DNA of 56,688 bases from CAIJMI01 sp043798445 (lineage in GTDB: Bacteria > Patescibacteriota > Microgenomatia > UBA10105 > UBA927): assembly GCA_043798445.1 (NCBI GenBank), contig JAZDOQ010000018.1, forward strand, positions 1 through 56,688, read 5' to 3'. Below the pieces are notes generated by a model, which ran no database searches, had not been told where the DNA came from, and worked only from the letters and a program-made list of their open reading frames with translations. Position numbers and translations under genes: made by a program. Every line of letters starts with the position of its first letter. Positions within the stretch are counted from its first letter, which is position 1. Positions 16,225 to 24,551 of the stretch are shown one piece after another.

Positions 16225-16533
16225 ATGACAGCTACGATCCATCCAGTATGGTTTGAGGAAGCAAAAGTATCATGTGCCTGCGGCAACACATTTACGGTTG
16301 GCGCATCAAAGGCGGATATCCGTGTTGATATCTGTTACAAATGCCACCCATTCTTCACCGGAGAAATGAAATTCGTTGACACCATGGGTCGCGTTGAGCG
16401 CTTCCAACAAAAACAAAAGGATGCAGAACAGAAAGTATCTGTACTGCTTGAAAAGAAAAAGAAAAAAGCAGAACGCCAGGAACAACTCCGTAATCCAAAA
16501 TCACTCCGTGAGATGCTCATGGGAGCGAAGTAA
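16225..16533 (+). CDS. rpmE: Ribosomal protein bL31
   Basis: 102 residues, about 30 longer than usual because of a Lys/Glu-rich C-terminal helix (KKKKKAERQEQ). The core has CACG and CYKCHPF, the zinc-binding C+ form of bL31, and HPFFTGEMK as the family signature. The neighbour is the release factor gene, the usual rpmE-prfA pair. A TAAAAT box 9 nt before the ATG may add a local start of transcription. Confidence 0.93.
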   Translation: MTATIHPVWFEEAKVSCACGNTFTVGASKADIRVDICYKCHPFFTGEMKFVDTMGRVERFQQKQKDAEQKVSVLLEKKKKKAERQEQLRNPKSLREMLMGAK

Positions 16534-16554
16534 TAAATCAGATAAAGACTACGT

Positions 16555-17253
16555 ATGAACCCCAATATCGTCACTCTTGAATTCCGTGCGGGCCCAGGAG
16601 GCGAAGAAGCGAAGAACTGGTCCATGGATCTTATGCGCATGTACACACGCTACGCAAACATTCTCGGATGGAACGTGGAAGAAATTGCAGATAACGCCAT
16701 ACGGATCAAAGGAGAAGGCGCATTTACAAAACTCCAGTACGAAGCAGGAACCCATCGGGTACAGCGCGTTCCATCAACAGAACGTCAAGGAAGAATACAC
16801 ACATCAACAGCGACCGTTGCAGCCTTGCCTGAAATTCCGGAAGCAGACATTGCAATCCGCACCGAAGACATCACCTGGGAGTTTTACCGGGCAGGCGGCA
16901 AGGGTGGACAAAACGTCAATAAAGTAAGCTCTGCCGTCAGGCTTCGCCATATTCCGTCTGGACTTGTTGTCACCTGTCAATCAGAGAGGGATCAATTTCA
17001 AAACAGACAAGTGGCCCTTTCCCTTCTTCGGGCTAAACTCTGGGAAAAACGGGAAATGGAACAATCACTCGCCTTATCTGAACAACGTAGCATCATTGGC
17101 CGTGGCATGCGGGCTGAAAAAATCAGAACGTATAACTTTGCCCAGGACCGTGTCACAGATCATCGCATCAACAAATCATTCCACAACATTGATGCAATCA
17201 TGGATGGAAAATTACAGAAAATAACAGAAGCGATGGTGGAGTTATTGAAGTAA
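16555..17253 (+). CDS. prfA: Peptide chain release factor 1-type, lacking domain 1
   Basis: 232 residues against about 360 for normal RF1. It begins at the equivalent of the RF1 RAGxGGxEA segment (residues 10-19), so the roughly 100-residue N-terminal domain 1 is absent. The stop-codon reading tripeptide is P73-S-T75 (PxT, RF1 type, UAA/UAG) and the hydrolysis motif GGQ is at 117-119, so the active core is intact. A TAA in frame just upstream rules out an unannotated N-terminal extension. It follows rpmE, the canonical prfA position. It is either this organism's RF1 or a domain-1-less rescue-type factor. Its last 12 nt overlap ctpA tail to tail. Confidence 0.88.
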   Translation: MNPNIVTLEFRAGPGGEEAKNWSMDLMRMYTRYANILGWNVEEIADNAIRIKGEGAFTKLQYEAGTHRVQRVPSTERQGRIHTSTATVAALPEIPEADIAIRTEDITWEFYRAGGKGGQNVNKVSSAVRLRHIPSGLVVTCQSERDQFQNRQVALSLLRAKLWEKREMEQSLALSEQRSIIGRGMRAEKIRTYNFAQDRVTDHRINKSFHNIDAIMDGKLQKITEAMVELLK

Positions 17254-18519
17254 CAATTCCACAGCCTTAAGAAGTTGCGCATCATGCGTTGCTTCTGTCG
17301 ACTCCAACTTCACTTCGAAATCAGGAGTTATACCTTTTTTGTGAATCCAGTCACCGTTAGGAAGTAACCATTTACCGGTCGTAATGTGAAGACCTGATCC
17401 TCCGGAAAGCTCCTGTGGCGTCTGCACCGATCCTTTTCCAAATGACTTCTCTCCAACAATTATGGCTCTTTTATGATCCTTTAAGGCACCAGCAACGATT
17501 TCTGCTGCTGACGCACTTCCCTTGTTGATAAGCACTACAAGTGGAATATCTGTGAGTTTTCCTTTTCGATTAACTGAGAGTGTTTCCTTTGTTCCATCGC
17601 TATTTGTCTGCGTAACGACAACTCCGCTTTTAACAAATTCACTGGCAATAAACACTGATCCGTCAAGGTAGCCGCCCGGGTTGTTGCGTAGATCAAAAAT
17701 CAAACCCTTAGCACCAAGGGCGGTGAGTTTCGCAATCGTGTCATCAACTGCTGCCAACCATTCCTCATTTGTTCTGTCTCCAAACCGGGAGAGGTACATA
17801 TAGCCGATGTATTTTTTGCTTGAAAGAAAATCTGGAGATGCAATCCCGGATATTCCTGTAATCTCAGAAGGAATTTTTACCCAATGCTCAACGGACGGAA
17901 CAACAATTTCATCACGGATAATTGAAATTTCTGCCGGTTTTTGTGATTTATCATGCAAAATCGTCAGCGTCACTTTTGTACCCTTTGTACCGCGAATTTT
18001 TGACACCGCTTGATTGAGTGTCCAACCAACTGTTTCTTCATCATTGACTTTCATAATCCAGTCCATTGATTTTAACCCTGCTTTCTCTGCCGGAGATCCC
18101 TTAATCGGTGCCTGAATAATAATCTTGTTTTCAACTAATCCAAGTTGTGCACCAATACCCTGGAATGAGCCGCCTATATCTTCTTTGAATTCTTTGTTTT
18201 CTTTTGGCGGTAAAAATACTGTGTATGGGTCTTCAAGTGAATTCACCATGCCGGAAATTGCACCCCACACCATCCTTTGACTATCCATGCTTCCTGCATC
18301 GATATAGTAGGTGCGGAGCCGTTGCCACACATCCCAAAACAATGCAAAATCCACACGGTTGGTTGACGGAACATCCTGATTAATAACACTGGTAGTTGTC
18401 AGTGTTGGTTTAGAAAATGCTTGCCGTTCACCGAGCCGGTATCCAATGCCGCCAGTGAGGATACAAACAGCTACAGCGAGGATAATGATGCGGATTTTTG
18501 AAAACGGCAGAGTCTTCAT
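17242..18519 (-). CDS. ctpA: S41 C-terminal processing peptidase
   Basis: 425 residues. One N-terminal membrane segment (about 9-27), a helical region, a PDZ domain (about 100-190, GSFQGIGAQLG, KGSPAEKAGLKS), then the protease domain. The Ser-Lys dyad region is NKGSASAAEIVAG (332-344) and GEKSFGKGSVQ with K362. Acts outside the membrane to trim protein C-termini. A TATACT box 6 nt before the ATG suggests a leaderless transcript of its own. Confidence 0.94.
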   Translation of the reverse strand: MKTLPFSKIRIIILAVAVCILTGGIGYRLGERQAFSKPTLTTTSVINQDVPSTNRVDFALFWDVWQRLRTYYIDAGSMDSQRMVWGAISGMVNSLEDPYTVFLPPKENKEFKEDIGGSFQGIGAQLGLVENKIIIQAPIKGSPAEKAGLKSMDWIMKVNDEETVGWTLNQAVSKIRGTKGTKVTLTILHDKSQKPAEISIIRDEIVVPSVEHWVKIPSEITGISGIASPDFLSSKKYIGYMYLSRFGDRTNEEWLAAVDDTIAKLTALGAKGLIFDLRNNPGGYLDGSVFIASEFVKSGVVVTQTNSDGTKETLSVNRKGKLTDIPLVVLINKGSASAAEIVAGALKDHKRAIIVGEKSFGKGSVQTPQELSGGSGLHITTGKWLLPNGDWIHKKGITPDFEVKLESTEATHDAQLLKAVELLLQ

Positions 18520-18525
18520 TGTTTA

Positions 18526-18531
18526 AGTATA
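18526..18531 (-). promoter_or_regulatory. -10 box of ctpA, leaderless
   Basis: TATACT on the minus strand, 6 nt from the ATG at 18519. It lies between the end of rpsR and ctpA. Confidence 0.6.
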
Positions 18532-18538
18532 AAAAAAA

Positions 18539-18778
18539 TTACGCGCGGACAATAAATGGCAACATTGCCATAAAACGAGCACGCTTCAATTCCCGACCGA
18601 TTGTGCGTTGATGGGTGCTGCATACACCGGTACGTGCTTTTCCGAGGATTTTTCCCCGTTCACTTGTATATTTAATCATCGTATTGACTTCCTTGTAATC
18701 CGGTTCTGTTTTGTTTGCGCAGAATGGACAGTTTTTTGCTACTGGTCGAAGTTTTGGTGCGCGTCGTGCAAATGCCAT
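18539..18778 (-). CDS. rpsR: Ribosomal protein bS18
   Basis: 79 residues, normal. CPFCANK near the N-terminus, then YKEVNTMIKYTSERGKI, and CSTHQRTIGRELKRARFMAMLPF near the C-terminus (quoted in parts: STHQRTIGRELKRAR, MAMLPF), diagnostic of S18. Ribosome site AAGGATT before the ATG. Third gene of rpsF-ssb-rpsR. The usual next gene rplI (bL9) is missing, as reported for several CPR lineages. Confidence 0.97.
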   Translation of the reverse strand: MAFARRAPKLRPVAKNCPFCANKTEPDYKEVNTMIKYTSERGKILGKARTGVCSTHQRTIGRELKRARFMAMLPFIVRA

Positions 18779-18794
18779 ACATTAATCCTTTATA

Positions 18795-19259
18795 TTAAAA
18801 CGGTATATCGTCAGGATTGACCTGTTCGGTAACCGGTGTTGTTGTTTCTACTGGTGTTTCAACAGGAGTTTCTGCAGGTTTTTCAGCTATCGGTGCTTCC
18901 TCTTCCACTCCCACCACTGGCCGTTTTGAATCAAGAATGATCATGTCTTCAATAACAACCTCTGTAGTTGTCCTCTGTGATCCGTCCTGTCCCTGCCATT
19001 GGTTCGTCCTCAAGCGTCCTTCAACATAAATCTTTCGTCCTTTTGCTAAAAGTTGGCTGCACAACTCCGCAAGTTTGTTCCAAGCTACCACCCTGTGAAA
19101 TTCTGATTCTTCTTTCTTTTCCCCGGCTTCTGTGGTCCATTGTCTGTTTGTTGCAAGTCCAATGGTACAAACAGCTGCTCCGGTTGGGGTATAGCGAAGT
19201 TCCGGGTCGCGGGTCAGATTACCAATCAGTTGCACTTTGTTAAGACTTCGAGATGACAT
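18795..19259 (-). CDS. ssb: Single-stranded DNA-binding protein
   Basis: 154 residues: an OB-fold domain (about 1-110) beginning SRSLNKVQLIGNLTRDPELR, a Pro/Thr-rich flexible linker with repeated VETP units, and the acidic tip DDIPF that binds partner proteins. Sits between rpsF and rpsR with a strong ribosome site (GGAGGGG) inside the end of rpsF. Ordinary in every respect. Confidence 0.97.
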   Translation of the reverse strand: MSSRSLNKVQLIGNLTRDPELRYTPTGAAVCTIGLATNRQWTTEAGEKKEESEFHRVVAWNKLAELCSQLLAKGRKIYVEGRLRTNQWQGQDGSQRTTTEVVIEDMIILDSKRPVVGVEEEAPIAEKPAETPVETPVETTTPVTEQVNPDDIPF

Positions 19260-19260
19260 A

Positions 19261-19545
19261 TTACCCCTCCTTTTGTATCAACATAAAACGAATAATGTCC
19301 GTGCCGAGTTTTGATTCTGCTTCAAGTTCACCTGTTTTGAGTGAGGATCCTTCTAGGGTTGCAAGAATGTATATTCCTTCTTTTTGTTTTTTGATAGGAT
19401 ATGCTAATTCTTTTTTACCGAGGACCGTTACTTCTTTGAATGTTGCGTTTTTAACCAGCTTGGCAAGAAGTCCGTCCCGTTTTTTTGTGTCTTCCACCGG
19501 AAAATCGCTTTTGACGATTACCATCAGTTCGTAGGTTCGTTTCAT
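19261..19545 (-). CDS. rpsF: Ribosomal protein bS6
   Basis: 94 residues from the ATG at 19545 (MKRTYELMVIVK). The same frame is open upstream to 19719, but that part overlaps ychF and has no S6 homology. The ferredoxin-like S6 pattern is seen in YELMVIVKSD, ELAYPIKKQKEGIY and IIRFMLIQKEG. A promoter with -10 7 nt before the ATG makes it the leaderless first gene of rpsF-ssb-rpsR. Confidence 0.95.
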   Translation of the reverse strand: MKRTYELMVIVKSDFPVEDTKKRDGLLAKLVKNATFKEVTVLGKKELAYPIKKQKEGIYILATLEGSSLKTGELEAESKLGTDIIRFMLIQKEG

Positions 19546-19552
19546 ACCAGGG

Positions 19553-19582
19553 ATGATATCACAAAAGAAGCCTGGGAAGCAA
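19553..19582 (-). promoter_or_regulatory. Promoter of rpsF-ssb-rpsR, leaderless
   Basis: Minus strand: TTGCTT (19577-19582), 18-nt spacer, TGATATCAT with -10 TATCAT at 19553-19558, then 7 nt to the rpsF ATG. Initiation would fall on or next to the start codon. Confidence 0.65.
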
Positions 19583-19597
19583 TAAGAAAGATGTTGG

Positions 19598-20680
19598 TTA
19601 TGCCCCAATCTTAAACTCGACAACATCTCCGTCCTGCATGATGTATTCGCGACCTTCCTGACGCACCTTTCCCTGCTCTTTTGCTCCTTTCCATCCGGAA
19701 GCAGCAATAAAGTCAGCAAATGTTACACAATCAGCTTTAATAAATTTCTTTTCAAAATCCGTATGAATAACTCCTGCAGCTTGTGGCGCCTTTGTCCCCC
19801 GGATAATCGTCCATGCGCGGGCTTCAAGTACGCCCGTTGTCAAAAATGAAATGAGTCCCAGCATGTCGTATGTTTTTTGAATCAATCGATCAAGTCCTGA
19901 GGCAGTAAGACCAAGTGATGCAAGATAATCACGTTGTTCTTCGAGAGACAAACTCGCAAGTTCGCTCTCTGTTTTTGCACATATCACAATGGCATTTCCC
20001 AATTGTTTTACAATATCTTCCTCTGCAGTCACTTGCGCTTCTGATACATTCAACACAAAAAGAACGGGTTTCATTGAAAGAAGATGAAGATCATTGATTA
20101 ACGCTCGATCGTCTATATCTGTAATCATATCGCGGGCATTTTTTCCTGTATTTAATGTTTCACGAAGAAGTACAATCAACTCCCATTTCTTCTGTGTATC
20201 ACGATCTACTTTTCCACGGGGTTCTTGTTGTTTCTCTAAAGTCTGCAAGTCGGCTAAAATGAGCTCTGTTTCAATGATATCCCTGTCACGTAAAGGATTC
20301 ACATCACCCGCAAGATTTACAACAGTTGAGTCTTCAAAATACCGAACCACATGACAGATAATATCGGTTTCCCGAATGTGAGAAAGAAATTTATTTCCTA
20401 ATCCTTCTCCCTGTGACGCACCTTTTACCAATCCTGCAATATCAACAAACTCAACAATAGCTGGAACAACTGGCGGAAGTTTATCCATTTTCTCTTCAAC
20501 TTTTGTTACCTCTGCAAGAGAAGGTAAACGAGAGTCAGGAACAGGAACAACGCCAACATTTGGTTCAATCGTACAAAATGGATAGGCAGCTACATCAGCA
20601 ACCTGTTTTTTAAGAAGCGCGTTAAACAACGTGCTTTTTCCTGCATTCGGAAGACCGACAATACCTATGCGTAAATTCAT
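19598..20680 (-). CDS. ychF: Ribosome-binding ATPase YchF (Obg family)
   Basis: 360 residues from the ATG at 20680 (MNLRIGIVGLPNAGKST). P-loop GLPNAGKST at 9-17, switch region, then the A-domain and C-terminal TGS-like domain ending with DGDVVEFKIG. YchF prefers ATP over GTP and associates with ribosomes. A longer frame to 20743 overlaps the divergent nuclease gene and is not credible. A -10 box is 6 nt before the ATG. Confidence 0.97.
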   Translation of the reverse strand: MNLRIGIVGLPNAGKSTLFNALLKKQVADVAAYPFCTIEPNVGVVPVPDSRLPSLAEVTKVEEKMDKLPPVVPAIVEFVDIAGLVKGASQGEGLGNKFLSHIRETDIICHVVRYFEDSTVVNLAGDVNPLRDRDIIETELILADLQTLEKQQEPRGKVDRDTQKKWELIVLLRETLNTGKNARDMITDIDDRALINDLHLLSMKPVLFVLNVSEAQVTAEEDIVKQLGNAIVICAKTESELASLSLEEQRDYLASLGLTASGLDRLIQKTYDMLGLISFLTTGVLEARAWTIIRGTKAPQAAGVIHTDFEKKFIKADCVTFADFIAASGWKGAKEQGKVRQEGREYIMQDGDVVEFKIGA

Positions 20681-20686
20681 GAGTGC

Positions 20687-20692
20687 ATTATC
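20687..20692 (-). promoter_or_regulatory. -10 box of ychF, leaderless
   Basis: TGGGATAAT on the minus strand (extended -10, GATAAT), 6 nt from the ATG at 20680; a weak -35 ATGACG lies 17 nt upstream. Confidence 0.6.
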
Positions 20693-20731
20693 CCACAAAA
20701 TGGGAAAAGCGTCATTATTTAAAGAGTGTGC

Positions 20732-20737
20732 TACCAT
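20732..20737 (+). promoter_or_regulatory. -10 box of the nuclease gene, leaderless
   Basis: TGCTACCAT (TGn + TACCAT) ends 6 nt before the ATG at 20744. Forms a divergent leaderless pair with ychF, only 63 nt apart. Confidence 0.55.
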
Positions 20738-20743
20738 ACACAT

Positions 20744-21391
20744 ATGAAGAAACGTTTTCCGCCCGGCGTACTCCTACTCCTTCTCGCATCTCTTCTTGCA
20801 AACGTTTTTTTCGTCACGAAATCCTTCCCAAACTATGTGGTAAGCAGTGTCATTGACGGTGACACTTTTATTCTCAAAAGCGGAGAACGGATTCGTCTTT
20901 TAGGTGTAAACGCTCCTGAGATTGGCAGATGCGGAAGTGAACAGGCAAAAACACTCTTAACTTTTCTTATTCTCAATAAACCAGTACTAATTACAGAAAC
21001 AACACGAGACTACTATGGACGACGCATGGGACTTGTGTATACAGGAACGACTCTCGTCAATACTAAAATCATTTCTCAAGGTTGGGCCCGCCCTGACTAC
21101 ACCAAAAACTCAAAAAACGAAAACATGAAACAAGCATATAGGGAAGCAAAAGAAAAAAAACGAGGAATCAATGGGGAGTTATGTAAGAAAATAAATCCTA
21201 TACCGAAAGATCCGGCATGTGCCATCAAAGGAAATATCGATAATTCAACAGGAACTCATTTCTATCATTTCCCCTCCTGCCGCCACTATAACCAAATCGT
21301 CCTTGATGAAGATATCGGAGAACAATTCTTTTGCAGTGAACAGGAAGCAAAAGACGCTGGATTTATTCTTGCATCGGATTGTTTGAGATAA
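20744..21391 (+). CDS. Exported SNase-like nuclease with C-terminal Cys-rich domain
   Basis: 215 residues. Signal peptide or anchor at 1-28 (MKKRFPPGVLLLLLASLLA). Staphylococcal-nuclease fold follows with VIDGDTF (36-42), IRLLGVNAPE (50-59) and YYGRRMGLVY, so the catalytic Asp, Arg and Glu are in place. The last 60 residues (ACAIKGN, FYHFPSCRHY, FFCSEQEAKDAGF) form the small Cys/His domain often seen after such nucleases. It likely degrades external DNA or RNA for nucleotide scavenging, which fits the salvage genes elsewhere in the window. Confidence 0.88.
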   Translation: MKKRFPPGVLLLLLASLLANVFFVTKSFPNYVVSSVIDGDTFILKSGERIRLLGVNAPEIGRCGSEQAKTLLTFLILNKPVLITETTRDYYGRRMGLVYTGTTLVNTKIISQGWARPDYTKNSKNENMKQAYREAKEKKRGINGELCKKINPIPKDPACAIKGNIDNSTGTHFYHFPSCRHYNQIVLDEDIGEQFFCSEQEAKDAGFILASDCLR

Positions 21392-21458
21392 ACAAGAAAT
21401 ATACCTGTGAAAACACTTTGAGATTTACTTGTTTATTTTCTTCACTGTTAAGTTAACA

Positions 21459-22241
21459 TCACCCCAATATTTTTATGCCTACTTCATTGAGTCTGAAGAC
21501 AATGAATCCGACAAAACAGACAAATTTGTACACGCCGCGAAGTGCAATATGAAATCCACGTTTTGCTGTCCGTTTATGAAGTAACTGATCTTCTGCACTT
21601 GCCTGTTTTGCCTGGTTTATACAAGAAATAACATGTTTTCGTAACGTTATTGTTTCTTTTCTTACAAACACACGATTTGCACTCGTTCCTTTTATATACA
21701 GTGGTTCTCCAAACACAACGGTATACCACCCATATCGGTACCAGGTAACCACAAGCGATTGATTCTTAATCATTGTTTTCCGTTTCCAGATTTTATTCTG
21801 GTCAAGATGAATGCCGATTGGAATAATCGGTGCCCCCGTTTCAAGAGATAATCTGACAGCTCCGGTATGAAATTTTCTCAAATTACAGGCTCCATAACTA
21901 ATTTCACCTTCAGCAAATAAAAGAAGTGATCGCCCCGCACGCAGTGTTTTCTTCGCCTGGGCATATACTTCATGTCCTCGTTCCGTCACGTTAATATGGC
22001 CTGCACGTCGAATTAATACGCCAAGAACCGGAATATGAAACACATGCCTGATGATAAGAATGGATACCCGCTCCCTCAGGATTCCTAAGAGATAAAATGG
22101 GTCAAGCGTATTTGGGTGGTTGACCACAAATATCTTCGGTCCCTGTGGCATATTTGTTGTTCTTCGCACCACAGTAATTAGAAACACTTTTGCATACACT
22201 ATTGATAATAGGTTCCCGATAACACAAAGAAGCGATCGCAT
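21459..22241 (-). CDS. 1-acyl-glycerol-3-phosphate acyltransferase-like (PlsC family)
   Basis: 260 residues from the ATG at 22241 (MRSLLCVIG); a TTG 21 nt upstream is less likely. One N-terminal membrane helix, then the acyltransferase motif NHPNTLD (H42, D47, the HX4D motif) and FAEGE (109-113). PIIPIGIH (block IV) is also visible. The family makes phosphatidic acid; in an organism without fatty-acid synthesis it may remodel scavenged lipids. Runs divergently from the MFS gene. Confidence 0.85.
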   Translation of the reverse strand: MRSLLCVIGNLLSIVYAKVFLITVVRRTTNMPQGPKIFVVNHPNTLDPFYLLGILRERVSILIIRHVFHIPVLGVLIRRAGHINVTERGHEVYAQAKKTLRAGRSLLLFAEGEISYGACNLRKFHTGAVRLSLETGAPIIPIGIHLDQNKIWKRKTMIKNQSLVVTWYRYGWYTVVFGEPLYIKGTSANRVFVRKETITLRKHVISCINQAKQASAEDQLLHKRTAKRGFHIALRGVYKFVCFVGFIVFRLNEVGIKILG

Positions 22242-22252
22242 AATAATATATA

Positions 22253-22258
22253 AGTATA
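22253..22258 (-). promoter_or_regulatory. Extended -10 promoter of plsC-like gene
   Basis: TGATATACT on the minus strand, 11 nt from the ATG at 22241, giving a leader of about 4 nt. Confidence 0.5.
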
Positions 22259-22297
22259 TCAAGTATTCCTCATCCCCGCTTTCTAACTCATATCACA

Positions 22298-22306
22298 TGA
22301 TATAAT
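22298..22306 (+). promoter_or_regulatory. Extended -10 promoter of MFS gene
   Basis: TGATATAAT with a perfect TATAAT at 22301-22306. Predicted leader about 27 nt; no AGGAGG-type site is seen before the ATG at 22340. Confidence 0.6.
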
Positions 22307-22339
22307 AAAAAAATTAGAGAATAATAAACGAACGCACCC

Positions 22340-23587
22340 ATGACTATTCCGCATGTTTTAAAAAATAAGCAATTCGTCAAACTCTGGATTTCACAGGCGT
22401 GTTCAATCATCAGTCTCAATTTACTCATCTACACCCTTATTCTTCGTCTTTTTGAACAAACCAATTCAACACTCGCAGCAACCTTTCTTTGGATAGCATA
22501 CAGTCTTCCAATCATCTTAAGCGGACCCTTTGCCGCAACTATCGTTGACCTTCTCAATAGAAAAAAGCTTCTTGTTGTATCGACTCTTCTTCTTGTTGGC
22601 GCTATGCTTTCCTTTCTTTTCGTTGGTTCACGGTTTTTCCTCTATTACGCACTTATATTTTGTTATTCATTCGTCAACCAATTCTATCTTCCTGCAGAGT
22701 CAGCAACCATGCCGTCGCTTGTGAAAACCGAAGATCTTCCGGAAGCAAACGGGTTTTTCTTGTTAAGCAAACAGGCGGGAATGCTTGTTGGGTTTGGCCT
22801 TGCCGGATTTTTTGCTAAATTTGTTGGTTTTCCAATCACCATCATTGTTGGTGCATCAGTGTTAGCAATTGCATTTTTAAGCGTTATGACACTACCGAAG
22901 CTTAACGGAAGAAAACCTGTTGATGTTGAAAAACAACTTGGAGAGTTTTTTTCCAAGGTCGTTGAAGGATATCAATATATAAAAAATAATAGAAGCATCC
23001 TCTACCCCGTCCTTCTCCTTTTAGGCGGAGAGATGACCATGACCATTGTTGCCGTCAATATTCCTGCCCTTGCAAAAAACGTATTTGGTATCGCAATTGA
23101 AGACGTTGCCCTGTTTATCGTCATTCCGGCGCTTCTTGGTGCAATGTTTGGTGTCACCATTGTTTCAAGACTCTTGAAGAAAAAACTCATCCGCAAAAAA
23201 ATTGCCATTCAGTATTCATTATTTACCATCGCCATAGCATTTTTTCTTCTTGCGATCGCTCCTGGACACCTATCGGAGACCATGCAGATCATCGTGCTCC
23301 CAGTGCTTGCCATCAGCATCGGGTTTGGATTTGTCGGCATACAGGTACCCTCTCAAACATTCATGCAGGAATCAACACCCAATGACATGATGGGCAGGCT
23401 TTGGGGAAATTTATGGTTTCTCATGACCATTGCTGCCATCATCCCCATGTTTCTTTCTGCATCAATTACCGAATTTCTTGGAGCTGATATCTTGTTTATT
23501 ATTCTCGCAATTGGTATGTTTATTGCTGCAATCTCTATTAAAAAGGTCAGTTTCGTATTAACCGCAACCGAGGTCCGCCCAAATTAA
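22340..23587 (+). CDS. Major facilitator superfamily transporter
   Basis: 415 residues with about 12 membrane helices. Between helices 2 and 3 is DLLNRKKLL, the position of MFS motif A. The layout resembles the MFS_3/EntS group of small exporters. thyA follows after 13 nt. The substrate is unknown. Confidence 0.85.
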   Translation: MTIPHVLKNKQFVKLWISQACSIISLNLLIYTLILRLFEQTNSTLAATFLWIAYSLPIILSGPFAATIVDLLNRKKLLVVSTLLLVGAMLSFLFVGSRFFLYYALIFCYSFVNQFYLPAESATMPSLVKTEDLPEANGFFLLSKQAGMLVGFGLAGFFAKFVGFPITIIVGASVLAIAFLSVMTLPKLNGRKPVDVEKQLGEFFSKVVEGYQYIKNNRSILYPVLLLLGGEMTMTIVAVNIPALAKNVFGIAIEDVALFIVIPALLGAMFGVTIVSRLLKKKLIRKKIAIQYSLFTIAIAFFLLAIAPGHLSETMQIIVLPVLAISIGFGFVGIQVPSQTFMQESTPNDMMGRLWGNLWFLMTIAAIIPMFLSASITEFLGADILFIILAIGMFIAAISIKKVSFVLTATEVRPN

Positions 23588-23600
23588 CAAAGGAGAAACA

Positions 23601-24548
23601 ATGAAAGCACGACACCCGGAATACCAGTATCTCGGTCTCATGCAGGACATCATGAAACATGGGACCTGGAAAATATCCCATTCAACAGGAGTTAAACTCA
23701 AAAGCGTGTTCGGCAGGATCTGCAGGTACGATCTTTCCAAAGGATTTCCCATTCTTACCACCAAGAAAATGTTTACCCGCGGCATTATTCATGAACTCAT
23801 CTGGTTTTTGTCGGGATCAAGCAATATTAAATACTTGGTTGATAACAGCGTGCATATTTGGGACGACTGGGCATACAAAACATACAAACGATCAATGGAT
23901 GAAGGAAAAGTGCCACACATGGAAATGGATGCTTTCATGGAAAAATGCAAAGCGGAACCGAAATTTCTTGAGAAATGGGGAGAACTCGGTCCTGTGTATG
24001 GCGTCCAGTGGCGCAGGTGGCCAACAACTGACGGAAAATCTATCAACCAGCTGGGCTGGGCCATTGAAAAAATTAAAAAATACCCACAAAAGAAACATTA
24101 CATCGTTTCCGCATGGAATGCTGAATACATCTATGAAATGAGCGGATCACATGAAAAATCTATGGCAATAGCACCATGTCACACCATGTTTCACATAAAT
24201 ATTACCGGGAACAAGTTGTCACTGCTTCTTTACCAACGGAGTGCAGATTTGTTCTTAGGTGTTCCGTTTAACATTGCATCATACGCACTACTCACCATGA
24301 TGATTGCACAGGTAACAGGCTATGAGCCAGGAGAATTTGTACACGTATTTGGGGATGTTCATATTTATGAAAATCATTTCAAACAATGTCGGGAACAACT
24401 GAAACGGAAACCGAAAAAATTCCCAACACTTAAACTCAATCCGCTCGTCAAAACAATCGATGCATTCAAATTTGAAGACATCACGGTAGAAAACTACACC
24501 TATCACCCACCAATTAAGGGTGACATCACGGTTGTTGGAGGGTTTTAA
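23601..24548 (+). CDS. thyA: Thymidylate synthase
   Basis: 315 residues; converts dUMP to dTMP with methylene-tetrahydrofolate. Catalytic Cys193 in IAPCHTMF, Arg cluster QWRRW, and the dUMP-binding QRSADLFLGVPFNIASY. The enzyme has an insertion of about 35 residues in the early region (MDEGKVPHMEMDAFMEK), larger than in E. coli ThyA. Ribosome site AAAGGAG 6 nt before the ATG. folA follows at once, the usual thyA-folA pair recycling dihydrofolate. Confidence 0.97.
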   Translation: MKARHPEYQYLGLMQDIMKHGTWKISHSTGVKLKSVFGRICRYDLSKGFPILTTKKMFTRGIIHELIWFLSGSSNIKYLVDNSVHIWDDWAYKTYKRSMDEGKVPHMEMDAFMEKCKAEPKFLEKWGELGPVYGVQWRRWPTTDGKSINQLGWAIEKIKKYPQKKHYIVSAWNAEYIYEMSGSHEKSMAIAPCHTMFHINITGNKLSLLLYQRSADLFLGVPFNIASYALLTMMIAQVTGYEPGEFVHVFGDVHIYENHFKQCREQLKRKPKKFPTLKLNPLVKTIDAFKFEDITVENYTYHPPIKGDITVVGGF

Positions 24549-24551
24549 AAC

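Noticed and set aside
19546..19719. Longer N-terminus for rpsF
   Set aside because: The extension overlaps ychF, has no S6 similarity, and contains the rpsF promoter.
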